23,584 nt of DNA. It comes from UBA2040 sp041751955 (lineage in GTDB: Bacteria > Bacteroidota > Bacteroidia > Flavobacteriales_D > Crocinitomicaceae). Shown here piece after piece: positions 15,034 through 21,997 of this stretch; the first letter of the stretch is position 1; each line of letters begins with the position of its first letter. The stretch is from positions 1 through 23,584 of the forward strand of contig JBGSIB010000019.1 in NCBI GenBank assembly GCA_041751955.1. Reading direction: 5' to 3'. The notes beneath the pieces are model-generated. The model ran no database searches. It was not told the DNA's origin and saw only the letters and a program-made list of their open reading frames with translations. The translations under genes and the position numbers were made by a program.

Positions 15034-15660
15034 TTACAAACCAGCGTCCTCTATTCTTCCTTTGAGCATTTGATTTTCCATTTCAAGTTGATCAATCCTG
15101 TTCAATTGTGGTTGCAGTGCTATTTTTATTTCGTCGACAGTAAAACGAGGTGTGATGTGTTGAGGACAATTCCAATCATAAGCCTCTACATGAAACAACA
15201 TCATGCGCTCCGGGCGATATTTGTATTCTCCCAAATCCAGTGAAGCCAGGAGTTCTGGATTTTCGTTAAGCTCTACGATCTCAGCTTTCGCAAAAATTTT
15301 CAGACGAGCTCGTGCAGGATAATCCAACATAATAAGTGCAACATTGTTATTGGTAGCAAAATTCCCAACGGATATGTATTGCTTGTTTCCCGAGAAATCT
15401 ATAAAACCGATAGTATGTTTATCGAGGACTTTGACAAAGCCTTTTGGTCCGCCGCGATGCTGAATGTAAGGGAATTTTTTCTCCCCAATAGAAGCCAAAT
15501 AAAAGCTATCCCGATCTTCAATAAAACCCACTTCATTTTCGGAAAGACCGTCAATTATGTTGAATTTCTCCATTCGTTCATAACCTTTGCGGCTACCGTA
15601 TTTCTCTTGTAGTTCTTTGACTAAACCTGTAAAAGCTATTTCTGCAAAGTTTTTAGCCAT
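15034..15660 (-). CDS. Pyridoxamine 5'-phosphate oxidase-like flavin-binding protein
   Basis: 208 residues with a split-barrel fold of the PNPOx-like superfamily. The pattern FIEDRDSFYLASIGEKKFPYIQHRGGPKGFVKVLD, then IGFIDFSGNKQYISVGNF and NVALIMLDYPARARLKIFAKAEIV, is typical of the FMN-binding subfamily often annotated as a pyridoxamine 5'-phosphate oxidase family protein. WNCPQHITPRFTVDEI near the C-terminus is a conserved segment of this group. The last 25 residues (LNRIDQLEMENQMLKGRIED) look like a short coiled coil. It probably handles flavin or F420-type redox chemistry rather than vitamin B6. Gap of four bases to the upstream DUF1348 gene. Confidence 0.85.
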   Translation of the reverse strand: MAKNFAEIAFTGLVKELQEKYGSRKGYERMEKFNIIDGLSENEVGFIEDRDSFYLASIGEKKFPYIQHRGGPKGFVKVLDKHTIGFIDFSGNKQYISVGNFATNNNVALIMLDYPARARLKIFAKAEIVELNENPELLASLDLGEYKYRPERMMLFHVEAYDWNCPQHITPRFTVDEIKIALQPQLNRIDQLEMENQMLKGRIEDAGL

Positions 15661-15664
15661 GGGT

Positions 15665-16081
15665 TTACCTCAATTTTCTATCTTTTTCTTCAATGGCCAA
15701 ATCATTGATACTGGCAAATCTTTTGCGCATCAAACCATTTTCGTCAAATTCCCAGTTTTCGTTGCCATAAGCCCTGAACCATTGGCCTTCTTCATTTCTG
15801 AATTCGTATTCAAAGCGAACCGCCATGCGATTTTCGCGGAAACCCCACAATTCTTTTTTGAGTTTATAATCGAGTTCTTTTTCCCATTTTAGTTTCAAGA
15901 ATTCTTTTACTGCTTCACGCCCATTGATAAATTCGGTTCTATTGCGCCATTCGGTGTCGATGGTATATGCCAAAGCGATACGCTCAGGATCTTTACTATT
16001 CCAAGCATCTTCGGCTAGTTGTACTTTTTGTATTGCCGTTTCCATCGTAAAAGGAGGTAAAGGCATTCTTTTATCTTCCAT
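15665..16081 (-). CDS. DUF1348 (NTF2-like) protein
   Basis: 138 residues covering the whole DUF1348 domain. PLPPFTMETAIQKVQLAEDAWNSKDPERIALAYT is the N-terminal signature, followed by DTEWRNRTEFINGREAV, FL..KW..ELDYKLKKELW and GNENWEFDENGLMRKRFASIND. The fold is an alpha+beta cone, like nuclear transport factor 2 and SnoaL, used for small-molecule binding; no reaction is established. The start may be Met6 (16066), which would remove the 11-base overlap with the upstream small gene. It is part of a redox-like cluster. Confidence 0.88.
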   Translation of the reverse strand: MEDKRMPLPPFTMETAIQKVQLAEDAWNSKDPERIALAYTIDTEWRNRTEFINGREAVKEFLKLKWEKELDYKLKKELWGFRENRMAVRFEYEFRNEEGQWFRAYGNENWEFDENGLMRKRFASINDLAIEEKDRKLR

Positions 16082-16280
16082 TTTTCAAATATTTTAAAAG
16101 AACTGATTTTGTAAACCTGACATACGTCTTTTCTAGCTTGTCAAATCCTATAAATTCTCTTTGATTACCATAAGGACAGAGCGGAGCATCAGGGTCATAC
16201 GATCGTAATTCATATCGCCCTATCTCAGCTGAATAAGAAGCTGCATCCACAACCCTAATGCGATTGCTCATTTTGTCCAT
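16071..16280 (-). CDS. Small protein of unknown function, 69 residues
   Basis: Not recognised. The reading is MDKMSNRIRVVDAASY at the start, then YELRSYDPDAPLCPYGN, FIGFDKLEKTYVRFTKSV and a basic end LKYLKNGR. It is soluble, has one cysteine and no signal peptide or membrane helix. It fits tightly between the carboxymuconolactone-decarboxylase-like gene (five bases) and DUF1348 (11-base overlap), which supports a real gene. The start could also be Met4 (16271). Confidence 0.6.
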   Translation of the reverse strand: MDKMSNRIRVVDAASYSAEIGRYELRSYDPDAPLCPYGNQREFIGFDKLEKTYVRFTKSVLLKYLKNGR

Positions 16281-16285
16281 TTTTA

Positions 16286-16822
16286 TTATAGCGCAGACGC
16301 TATAGGAAAATCTATTTCAACCTTTGTTAAGTTATGCAGATAGTTCATCGCCGTTTTATCACTTACTTGAAGAATAACATCTACAAGGTTTTCATTGTTA
16401 AAACCCTGTGCAAAGAAGTTGTCCACACTGTCTTCACTTGCATTTCCTCTGTTTTTTGTGATATCAGCTGCTAATTGCACTAAGGCATTTAACTTGCTGT
16501 CAGCAGCTTTTCCTCGTCTGATGTCCAAGACTTGTTCGTCTGTGAAACCATTCATTTTTCCAATAACTGTGTGTGCACTTAAACAGTATTCACAGCCATT
16601 CACTTGGCTGACGATTAAGTTAACCGCTTCTTTTTCTTTGTTAGAAAGAGATGTTTTCGCATTTTGAAAGGCCAGGTATTTTTCTAATCCGTTTTTGGAA
16701 TAGGCTATAGCGGCATATAGATTTGGTACGAATCCTAATGCATTGTGTAGATTATCAAAAATGGCCTGGTTGTTTGAAGAAACTTGCTCTCTTGTTGGAA
16801 CTGAAAATGTTGTTGTAATCAT
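16286..16822 (-). CDS. Carboxymuconolactone decarboxylase/AhpD-like protein
   Basis: 178 residues, all-helical AhpD-like fold. The redox centre is E78, C77, C80 and H84 in the segment VNGCEYCLSAHTVIG, the CxxC...H motif of alkylhydroperoxidase AhpD-core proteins. The leader IFDNLHNALGFVPNLYAAIAYS is the usual start of this group. A peroxidase-like or thiol-based detoxification role is likely, with decarboxylase activity not implied. It is the first gene of the minus-strand run, ahead of DUF1348 and PNPOx-like genes, a grouping I recall seeing in Bacteroidota together with an AraC regulator. Confidence 0.88.
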   Translation of the reverse strand: MITTTFSVPTREQVSSNNQAIFDNLHNALGFVPNLYAAIAYSKNGLEKYLAFQNAKTSLSNKEKEAVNLIVSQVNGCEYCLSAHTVIGKMNGFTDEQVLDIRRGKAADSKLNALVQLAADITKNRGNASEDSVDNFFAQGFNNENLVDVILQVSDKTAMNYLHNLTKVEIDFPIASAL

Positions 16823-17429
16823 TTTATTTTTTATTTAAGTTGTTTGTCATTATTGACGTGGCAAAGGTGCAACCACTTAGTTCTTCTTAAAATGGACAGA
16901 CAACGCTTTTAGATGGACGATTTTTCAGGTGTTACTTTCACGTTGGTCTTTTCAAAATAACGTACAACGTTGGTTTACGAAAACTATGCGATATTTCTAA
17001 GAACTGAATTTGCGCTTAATCACAAAGTTTGAAATGAGCAAAAGGTGTTGCTTTCAGCACTATTTCAACTATTTTTGAATGGCAAGGGTTTTTAACTTCA
17101 ACTTTCAGTTTTACCGTCAAATTTCTACTCAAACTGTTTCATTTGCATTTTACTTACTTTCAATTCAACCTATTATTTGTGGCTTCCACGATTACCCAGT
17201 ACAACTGTGTATAATTCTCTACACATTTACGCGAAAAATCCCCAAATAAAGTTTTAGTAAGCAAAATATTAGCTTAAAAAATACTAGATAATAGTACAAT
17301 TAAATTGCCATAAATACTTGATTACAAAGTTATTAATAAGAATATACAATGTTCATGTGTAAATTTCACATACTTGGACATATTGTTGCTCACCCTCCAG
17401 TTAGAAAGTATAATTAAAACAAAGAAATC
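16823..17429. other. Long divergent intergenic region
   Basis: No gene seen. It must hold promoters for the minus-strand run and for the OmpA-type gene. TAAATTTC (17360-17367) resembles a -7 element and lies in the near-palindrome TGTGTAAATTTCACA (17357-17371), about 60 bases before the OmpA gene. TAACTTTG on the minus strand (17325-17332) also matches TAnnTTTG. ACGTTGGT occurs twice (16940-16947, 16967-16974). None of these is decisive. Confidence 0.4.
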
Positions 17430-18131
17430 ATGAAAACCCAAGCAAATTATCCCCAAAAGAAAAGTAGTATTCTTCTTAAAACATTGACAGTAGGTATTTT
17501 GGCTAGTTCAATTATTCTCGGTTCCTGTGGTCTCAGTCGAGCAGTTAAAGGAGGAGCAATCGGTGCTGTCGGAGGCGGGGCGATTGGAGGTCTAATTGGA
17601 CATCAAAGTGGAAACACTGCAGTTGGTGTATTGATAGGTGCAGCGGTAGGAGGAACAACTGGAGCATTAATCGGAAGACATATGGACAAACAAGTTGAAG
17701 AATTGCAAAAAGACCTTGAAGGTGCGACCGTTCAGCGTGTTGGAGAAGGAATTTTGATCACATTCGATAAAGGAATGCAGTTTGATTTTGATAAATCAAG
17801 TGTTCCTGCTTCTGGAACAGAAAATTTGAACGACCTCACAAAAGTTTTAAAAGAATATGAGGACACCGAAATTTTAATAGAAGGTCATACCGACAACACT
17901 GGTGATGATTCGTATAACCAAACTCTGTCTGAGGAAAGAGCAAGTTCTGTCAAAAATTATTTGGTTAGCCAAGGTGTCGTTTCAAGTCGAATTTCTTCTC
18001 TAGGTTATGGAGAGAATCAGCCTTTACAAGATAATGATTCGGAAAAAGGAAGAGCAGCAAACAGACGTGTTGAAGTAGCGATTTACGCAAACAAGAAAAT
18101 GCAGAGAATGGCTGAGAACGGCGAATTGTAA
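17430..18131 (+). CDS. OmpA-family lipoprotein with glycine zipper
   Basis: 233 residues. The lipoprotein signal ends in LGSC with lipidated C33. A glycine-zipper segment (about 41-83: GGAIGAVGGGAIGGLIG and GVLIGAAVGGTTGALIG) follows, which can insert in or associate with a membrane. The C-terminal OmpA-like domain (about 105-220) binds peptidoglycan. It contains FDFDKSSV, EGHTDNTGDD with D155, R170 in LSEERA (the Asp/Arg pair that holds diaminopimelate, 15 residues apart as in known OmpA domains), LGYGENQP and RAANRRVEV. It probably anchors the outer membrane to the cell wall (YiaD-like). It is followed after 45 bases by a small outer-membrane protein gene. Confidence 0.93.
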   Translation: MKTQANYPQKKSSILLKTLTVGILASSIILGSCGLSRAVKGGAIGAVGGGAIGGLIGHQSGNTAVGVLIGAAVGGTTGALIGRHMDKQVEELQKDLEGATVQRVGEGILITFDKGMQFDFDKSSVPASGTENLNDLTKVLKEYEDTEILIEGHTDNTGDDSYNQTLSEERASSVKNYLVSQGVVSSRISSLGYGENQPLQDNDSEKGRAANRRVEVAIYANKKMQRMAENGEL

Positions 18132-18176
18132 TAAAAGGAAAATCAACAATTAATTAACGAAACAAAAAAGAGTATC

Positions 18177-18665
18177 ATGAAAAGTTTAATCATAGCAGCA
18201 ATAATAATCAGTTTTATATCTTTTCAATCCTTTTCACAGGTAAGTCCACATGCCATCGGTATTCGAGGTGGTGCAGACACTTACGGCGGAGGCGCCGAAA
18301 TTTCTTATCAGCAGGGACTTGGAAGTAACAACCGTTTGGAGTTAGATTTGGGCTGGAGTGGAAATCGAAACTATTCAAATATCTACATCTCCCCCATCTA
18401 TCATTGGGTATTCAACATTGATGGAGGTTTTAACTGGTTCATTGGTCCAGGAGGAGTAGTTGGCTTACATTCAGGACGTTATTTCAATGATGATGACGGT
18501 TTGACAGTTGGACTAGGAGGTCAATTGGGTATAGAATACAACTTTAACGAACATGGAGTTCCCTTGTTACTGGCCTTAGATACACGTCCTATGTGGAGAT
18601 TTGTTGGATATCGTAACGGTTATGCCGGATACGGTGGTGCACTTTCACTTAGATTCACTTTCTAG
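18177..18665 (+). CDS. Small outer-membrane beta-barrel protein
   Basis: 162 residues. A signal peptide (MKSLIIAAIIISFISFQSFSQ) is followed by about 140 residues with alternating strands, many Gly and aromatic residues (AEISYQQGLGSNNRLELDLGW, IYISPIYHWVF, FNWFIGPGGVVGLHSG, LGGQLGIEYNF) and a C-terminal SLRFTF. The terminal Phe is the BAM recognition pattern of outer-membrane barrels. The size suggests a barrel of about eight strands. It is probably co-transcribed with the OmpA lipoprotein. Specific role unknown. Confidence 0.8.
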   Translation: MKSLIIAAIIISFISFQSFSQVSPHAIGIRGGADTYGGGAEISYQQGLGSNNRLELDLGWSGNRNYSNIYISPIYHWVFNIDGGFNWFIGPGGVVGLHSGRYFNDDDGLTVGLGGQLGIEYNFNEHGVPLLLALDTRPMWRFVGYRNGYAGYGGALSLRFTF

Positions 18666-18749
18666 ACAATAATTGTCAAATCTACTTTTTAAAGAACGGA
18701 TTTGAAGATATAAGCAATCTAGAATAACAAAATAGATTGCTAAAATTAT

Positions 18750-18793
18750 AAGGGACGTTCTCCAAGATTTATTGGAGTTTCGTCCCTTTTTTT
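18750..18793 (+). terminator. Terminator of the OmpA/OMP pair
   Basis: AAGGGACG (18750-18757) pairs with CGTCCCTT (18781-18788), and inside it CTCCAA (18760-18765) pairs with TTGGAG (18772-18777). A T-run follows to 18793. It lies 85 bases after the stop, preceded by two smaller hairpins. Confidence 0.92.
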
Positions 18794-19070
18794 ATGGAAG
18801 AATTTTTGGGGATTTTAAATTCGTTTGGTAGGTGGTTGATGCGTTCTCAATTTTTAAATTACGTGTGCAGAACAAGATATTTATTGGAATGATTGCAGGA
18901 ATTTTCCATTGCTTGCGCAAGCATCCTATTTGTGCTTTTGTTAGTCGAAATAGTTCCCATGAATCTCGAATTTACTACAAATTTCATCTTTTCCGATGAA
19001 TCAATAGGCTATAAGTTAACCTTAGGCGAAAGAATTTAATTTTTCATAGATTCTTTAAAGATGGAAGATT
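18794..19070. other. Gene-free stretch with a perfect palindrome
   Basis: No gene recognised. TGCTTGCGCAAGCA (18910-18923) is a perfect 14-bp palindrome, GC-rich compared with its surroundings, and could be a protein-binding site. Confidence 0.4.
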
Positions 19071-19427
19071 CTACACTTTTTCTAAAAATTCTTTCCATTT
19101 TTTTAGTATTTGTTTGAAATCGGCTGTTGGTAAAACATAATCTGGTAGAATTGAATTGTTTTCGTAATAATCGTTTGCATGACTATAAATTCTTGTTTGT
19201 GAAACTTCATGTATAGCATAGATTAAGCTTCTAGATGCACCACCACATTTTGGAATGTGACCATTTAACACTGAATTTATGTCTGAAAGTAGGTTATTAG
19301 AATCCACTAGATTATAAAAATCTGAAATGTAATCACTTAAATATTCATTAACAGAGGAAATACACTTTCTAGGTCCGTATATATCTGCAATATAAAATTT
19401 TACCTTGTAATCTGATATAGTTCCCAT
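19071..19427 (-). CDS. Orphan hypothetical protein, 118 residues
   Basis: Not recognised. The soluble, mixed sequence begins MGTISDYKVKFYIADIYGPR and ends FKQILKKWKEFLEKV, with no signal peptide, membrane helix or catalytic motif. IPKCGGASRSLIYAIHEVS in the middle is the most distinctive segment. It is rich in Asn, Tyr and Ser and has the look of small immunity-type or effector-associated proteins, but that is only an impression. It sits alone between long non-coding stretches. Coding potential is supported mainly by length in AT-rich DNA. Confidence 0.45.
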   Translation of the reverse strand: MGTISDYKVKFYIADIYGPRKCISSVNEYLSDYISDFYNLVDSNNLLSDINSVLNGHIPKCGGASRSLIYAIHEVSQTRIYSHANDYYENNSILPDYVLPTADFKQILKKWKEFLEKV

Positions 19428-19772
19428 ATCCGGTTAGTTTAGAATTTTATTTGACTTAATTTGGAAATATGTTTTGAAACATTATTGCCTTACTTAATTT
19501 CTGTTTGCACCAGCGTCGAGGGTACTTTCAATATTACATTAAAATGCGTATCGCACCCGAAAGTGCTAGGATAATTTTTACCAATAAACTTAATAATTCT
19601 TCGAAACATATTCTTTTTAGGCTTTATGACAATTTAGTTTAGTTAGCATCTTTTAAATGTAGCATTCCCAAATTTCAGCTAGGTCGTAAATATATCCATT
19701 CAGTTTGTGAAAATTCCACTTTGAAAAGTATATCTAATCATGACTAGAATAAAAAATCACTTTTTTTTCCCC
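19428..19772. other. Gene-free stretch before the sigma-factor unit
   Basis: No gene, RNA or repeat recognised on either strand. A slightly GC-richer patch at about 19509-19565 (ACCAGCGTCGAGGGTACTTT and following) has no frame long enough to interpret. Confidence 0.4.
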
Positions 19773-19803
19773 CTCACCCAACCTTTTCTCACTAAATTTC
19801 ATA
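19773..19803 (+). promoter_or_regulatory. Putative ECF-sigma-dependent promoter, copy 1
   Basis: CTCACCCAAC (19773-19782), 14 bases, then TTTCATA (19797-19803). The same elements at the same spacing occur before the lipoprotein gene at 21939-21969. CCCAAC(C/T)TT includes the AAC core common in -35 elements of ECF sigma promoters. It lies 25 bases before the sigma start, suggesting autoregulation. Confidence 0.6.
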
Positions 19804-19828
19804 CTTCAGCTATACGTATCGTCAAACA

Positions 19829-20386
19829 TTGCATTTGTCCGACAAAGAATTGATAGAAAAATGCCTCGCTAAGAGTGAAGGAGCCTATAAGCAATTGTAT
19901 GAAAAATACTGTGGCTGGCTCTATTCTATTTGCGTGCGGTATTGTAATGATCGTGACGATGCGCAGGATATTTTGCAAGATAGTTTTATCGCCATTTTTG
20001 GACATCTCGATCAGTTTAACCTCGACTTAGATTTTCCGGTTTGGATCAAAAAAATTACTGTCAACACAGCGCTAGCGGTTCACCGAAAGAAAAATGCGGC
20101 GGTGTACTTGCATCCTGTTCGCGAAGTAGATCAATTGGAAATTCTCGACATTTCTCTTTTGGAAGATTTGGACCTGGAAGAATTGAGAAGCTTTATTGCG
20201 CAATTGAGTCCTGGTAGACAACAGGTTTTCAATTTGTATTTCGTGGAAGGTTATGCTCACAAAGAGATAGCCGAACTTTTGCAAATTTCGGAGGGAACTT
20301 CGAAGTCGCAATTATATGACGCGAAAAATGAATTGAAAAGACTATTAGAACAGAACAGTGTAGTTATTGAAAATAAAAAATCATGA
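19829..20386 (+). CDS. ECF-type RNA polymerase sigma factor
   Basis: 185 residues. Region 2 (about 18-88) contains YKQLYEKYCGWLYSICVRY and DAQDILQDSFIAIFGHLDQF (the -10 recognition and core-binding part). Region 4 (about 118-172) contains LSPGRQQVFNLYFVEGYAHKEIAELL with the helix-turn-helix for the -35 element. Regions 1 and 3 are absent, as in group 4 sigma factors. The start is TTG 19829, or TTG 19835; an upstream in-frame stop at 19793 and absence of ATG leave only these. The TGA overlaps the next ATG (ATGA), so it is translationally coupled to its probable anti-sigma. A shared promoter motif suggests that it drives its own operon and the lipoprotein gene. Confidence 0.93.
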   Translation: MHLSDKELIEKCLAKSEGAYKQLYEKYCGWLYSICVRYCNDRDDAQDILQDSFIAIFGHLDQFNLDLDFPVWIKKITVNTALAVHRKKNAAVYLHPVREVDQLEILDISLLEDLDLEELRSFIAQLSPGRQQVFNLYFVEGYAHKEIAELLQISEGTSKSQLYDAKNELKRLLEQNSVVIENKKS

Positions 20387-21927
20387 AAGAGAACCGCTCC
20401 GACCGACATTTACAAGAGTTGCTCAAGAATAAGTTTTCGGATGAATATTTGGCGCCACCCGCTGAAGCTTGGACGAATATTGAAAAAAGCTTGATCGTTT
20501 CCGAAAAAAGACGAAATCCCTTTTTCTTCTTTTGGATGCTGACAGGTTTGCTTTTACTCATCGGCGGCAGCACTTATTATGTGTGGAAATCAAAAAATAA
20601 AGATGGCCAATCATTGGCTAAAAATGAAGAAACTCGAGTTGAAAAAATTAATAATAGCAAACCAAGCGTAAACTTGACCGACAAGTTTGAACAGAAATCA
20701 TCGAGCGAGAAAAATCGGAAAAAATCGAACGACACATCTAAAGGTAAAAACACGGAACGTGAAGTTTTGTTCAGTCGAACGAACCGAACGTTAGCATCTC
20801 AAAATGATAAAAAGCGAAATAATACCTTCGGTAAAGTCAACCCAACTCTTGCCTCCCATCCAAAAAATGCTCAGCGCAATCCACAGAAAAAGGAAGCAAC
20901 CAACGACTTTCAACCCAGTTCCGTACTTGCTTTATCAACGGACACGAAAGGAGAAAAATCGGAACCAAAAAGTCCTTCAAAATCTTTGGAATTTTCCAAA
21001 AAAACCGACGAAAGGAATGGAAAAATGGAAAAAATCGCCCAAAAGGAAGATCCAGGAACAGAAAAACCTCCATTCGAAAACGAGACTACACTTCCAGTTT
21101 CAAAGAAAGACACAGATTCGTTGTTAGTCCACTCTCCTACAAACGAGCTAGATTCAGCATCTTCAGAAGATGTTGGCATCGAACTTCCTCCTACTCCCAA
21201 ACCGAAGAACGAAAACAAATGGGAATATGATGTCTTTTTTGGAACAGGTCGAAATTCAAGACGCAATACCAATCTCAGTTCCAGCAATTCAATCGTATTG
21301 GCCGACAACATCTTACGTTACAAAAACAGAACCATCGGAATGAATTTTCGGTATCAAATGTATCCAAACATGGGGCTTCGAACAGGATTTGCCCTCGGTA
21401 GCAACCGTTTTATAACGCGTTTGTTTCCAGTATCTATCGCCAACGATAAGCTTGGCGAGAATTTGGAGATCGGGACCTCCGATGGTGTGATGCGTTCAAA
21501 TGGCTTGAGCAGCAACGGAATCGGCGCGAACGGAACGGATACCAGTACCTATTTGATGCGCGTTATACATCGTACCGGTTATATTTCTCTACCCGTTTCG
21601 GTTTATTTTAATACAACTAAAAATCCAAAAAAGTCCTATTTGTATGCATCAACAGGCTTCGACTTTACGCTTCGAGGAAGAGAACGAAATTGGCTTGTTG
21701 TACGTTCTGAAGGTCAAGAAAAAAACATTACGCTCTCACGCAATCGCAACCAATCGGGTTTAGCAACCAACTGGCATGCGAACCTCGGTGTAGCCATTCC
21801 CATTAGAAAAGGTAGCTCATTTTTTACGGAATTCAATTACGCTTATAATTTATCTAACGGATTGAAAAATAACTATTTAAAAACGAGATACACCTATTTT
21901 CAATGGGTTTTAGGAATTCGATTTTAA
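20383..21927 (+). CDS. Anti-sigma-like protein fused to a C-terminal beta-barrel domain
   Basis: 514 residues. The N-terminus (1-45) is cytoplasmic-type and resembles Bacteroidota sigma-regulator starts (DRHLQELLKNKFSDEYLAPP then AEAWTNIEKSL). One membrane helix spans about 46-68. Residues 70-279 are a low-complexity Lys/Ser/Thr/Glu/Asn/Pro linker without predicted fold. Residues 280-514 are beta-rich with alternating strands (EYDVFFGTGR, TIGMNFRYQMYPNMGLRTGF, GYISLPVSVYF, SYLYASTGFDFTLRG, WHANLGVAIPI, SFFTEFNYAYN) and end in WVLGIRF, with the terminal Phe of outer-membrane barrels. The gene overlaps the sigma gene by ATGA. The role inferred is to hold the sigma factor and report envelope state; no zinc-binding anti-sigma motif is visible. 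Confidence 0.75.
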   Translation: MKENRSDRHLQELLKNKFSDEYLAPPAEAWTNIEKSLIVSEKRRNPFFFFWMLTGLLLLIGGSTYYVWKSKNKDGQSLAKNEETRVEKINNSKPSVNLTDKFEQKSSSEKNRKKSNDTSKGKNTEREVLFSRTNRTLASQNDKKRNNTFGKVNPTLASHPKNAQRNPQKKEATNDFQPSSVLALSTDTKGEKSEPKSPSKSLEFSKKTDERNGKMEKIAQKEDPGTEKPPFENETTLPVSKKDTDSLLVHSPTNELDSASSEDVGIELPPTPKPKNENKWEYDVFFGTGRNSRRNTNLSSSNSIVLADNILRYKNRTIGMNFRYQMYPNMGLRTGFALGSNRFITRLFPVSIANDKLGENLEIGTSDGVMRSNGLSSNGIGANGTDTSTYLMRVIHRTGYISLPVSVYFNTTKNPKKSYLYASTGFDFTLRGRERNWLVVRSEGQEKNITLSRNRNQSGLATNWHANLGVAIPIRKGSSFFTEFNYAYNLSNGLKNNYLKTRYTYFQWVLGIRF

Positions 21928-21938
21928 TTATTTTTCCT

Positions 21939-21969
21939 CTCACCCAACTTTTTCAATCGACATTTCATA
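21939..21969 (+). promoter_or_regulatory. Putative ECF-sigma-dependent promoter, copy 2
   Basis: CTCACCCAAC (21939-21948), 14 bases, TTTCATA (21963-21969), 28 bases before the lipoprotein ATG. Identical core elements and spacing to the copy at 19773-19803, and the base after each CCCAAC is also followed by TTTTC in both. Confidence 0.6.
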
Positions 21970-21997
21970 TTACCATTAGAACATTAAAATTAACATC

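Noticed and set aside
17357..17371. TGTGTAAATTTCACA as a CRP/FNR-type site before the OmpA gene
   Set aside because: Half-sites are seven bases apart rather than the eight expected for TGTG-N8-CACA, and the core overlaps a plausible -7 element; not enough to call.
17389..17395. CTCACCC before the OmpA gene as a third copy of the sigma-type element
   Set aside because: Only seven bases match; AAC and the TTTCATA block are missing at the right spacing.
20837..21311. Minus-strand frames of 78 and 133 codons inside the anti-sigma-like gene
   Set aside because: They are antisense to the low-complexity linker, and their Ser/Phe-rich composition follows from that; no independent coding evidence.
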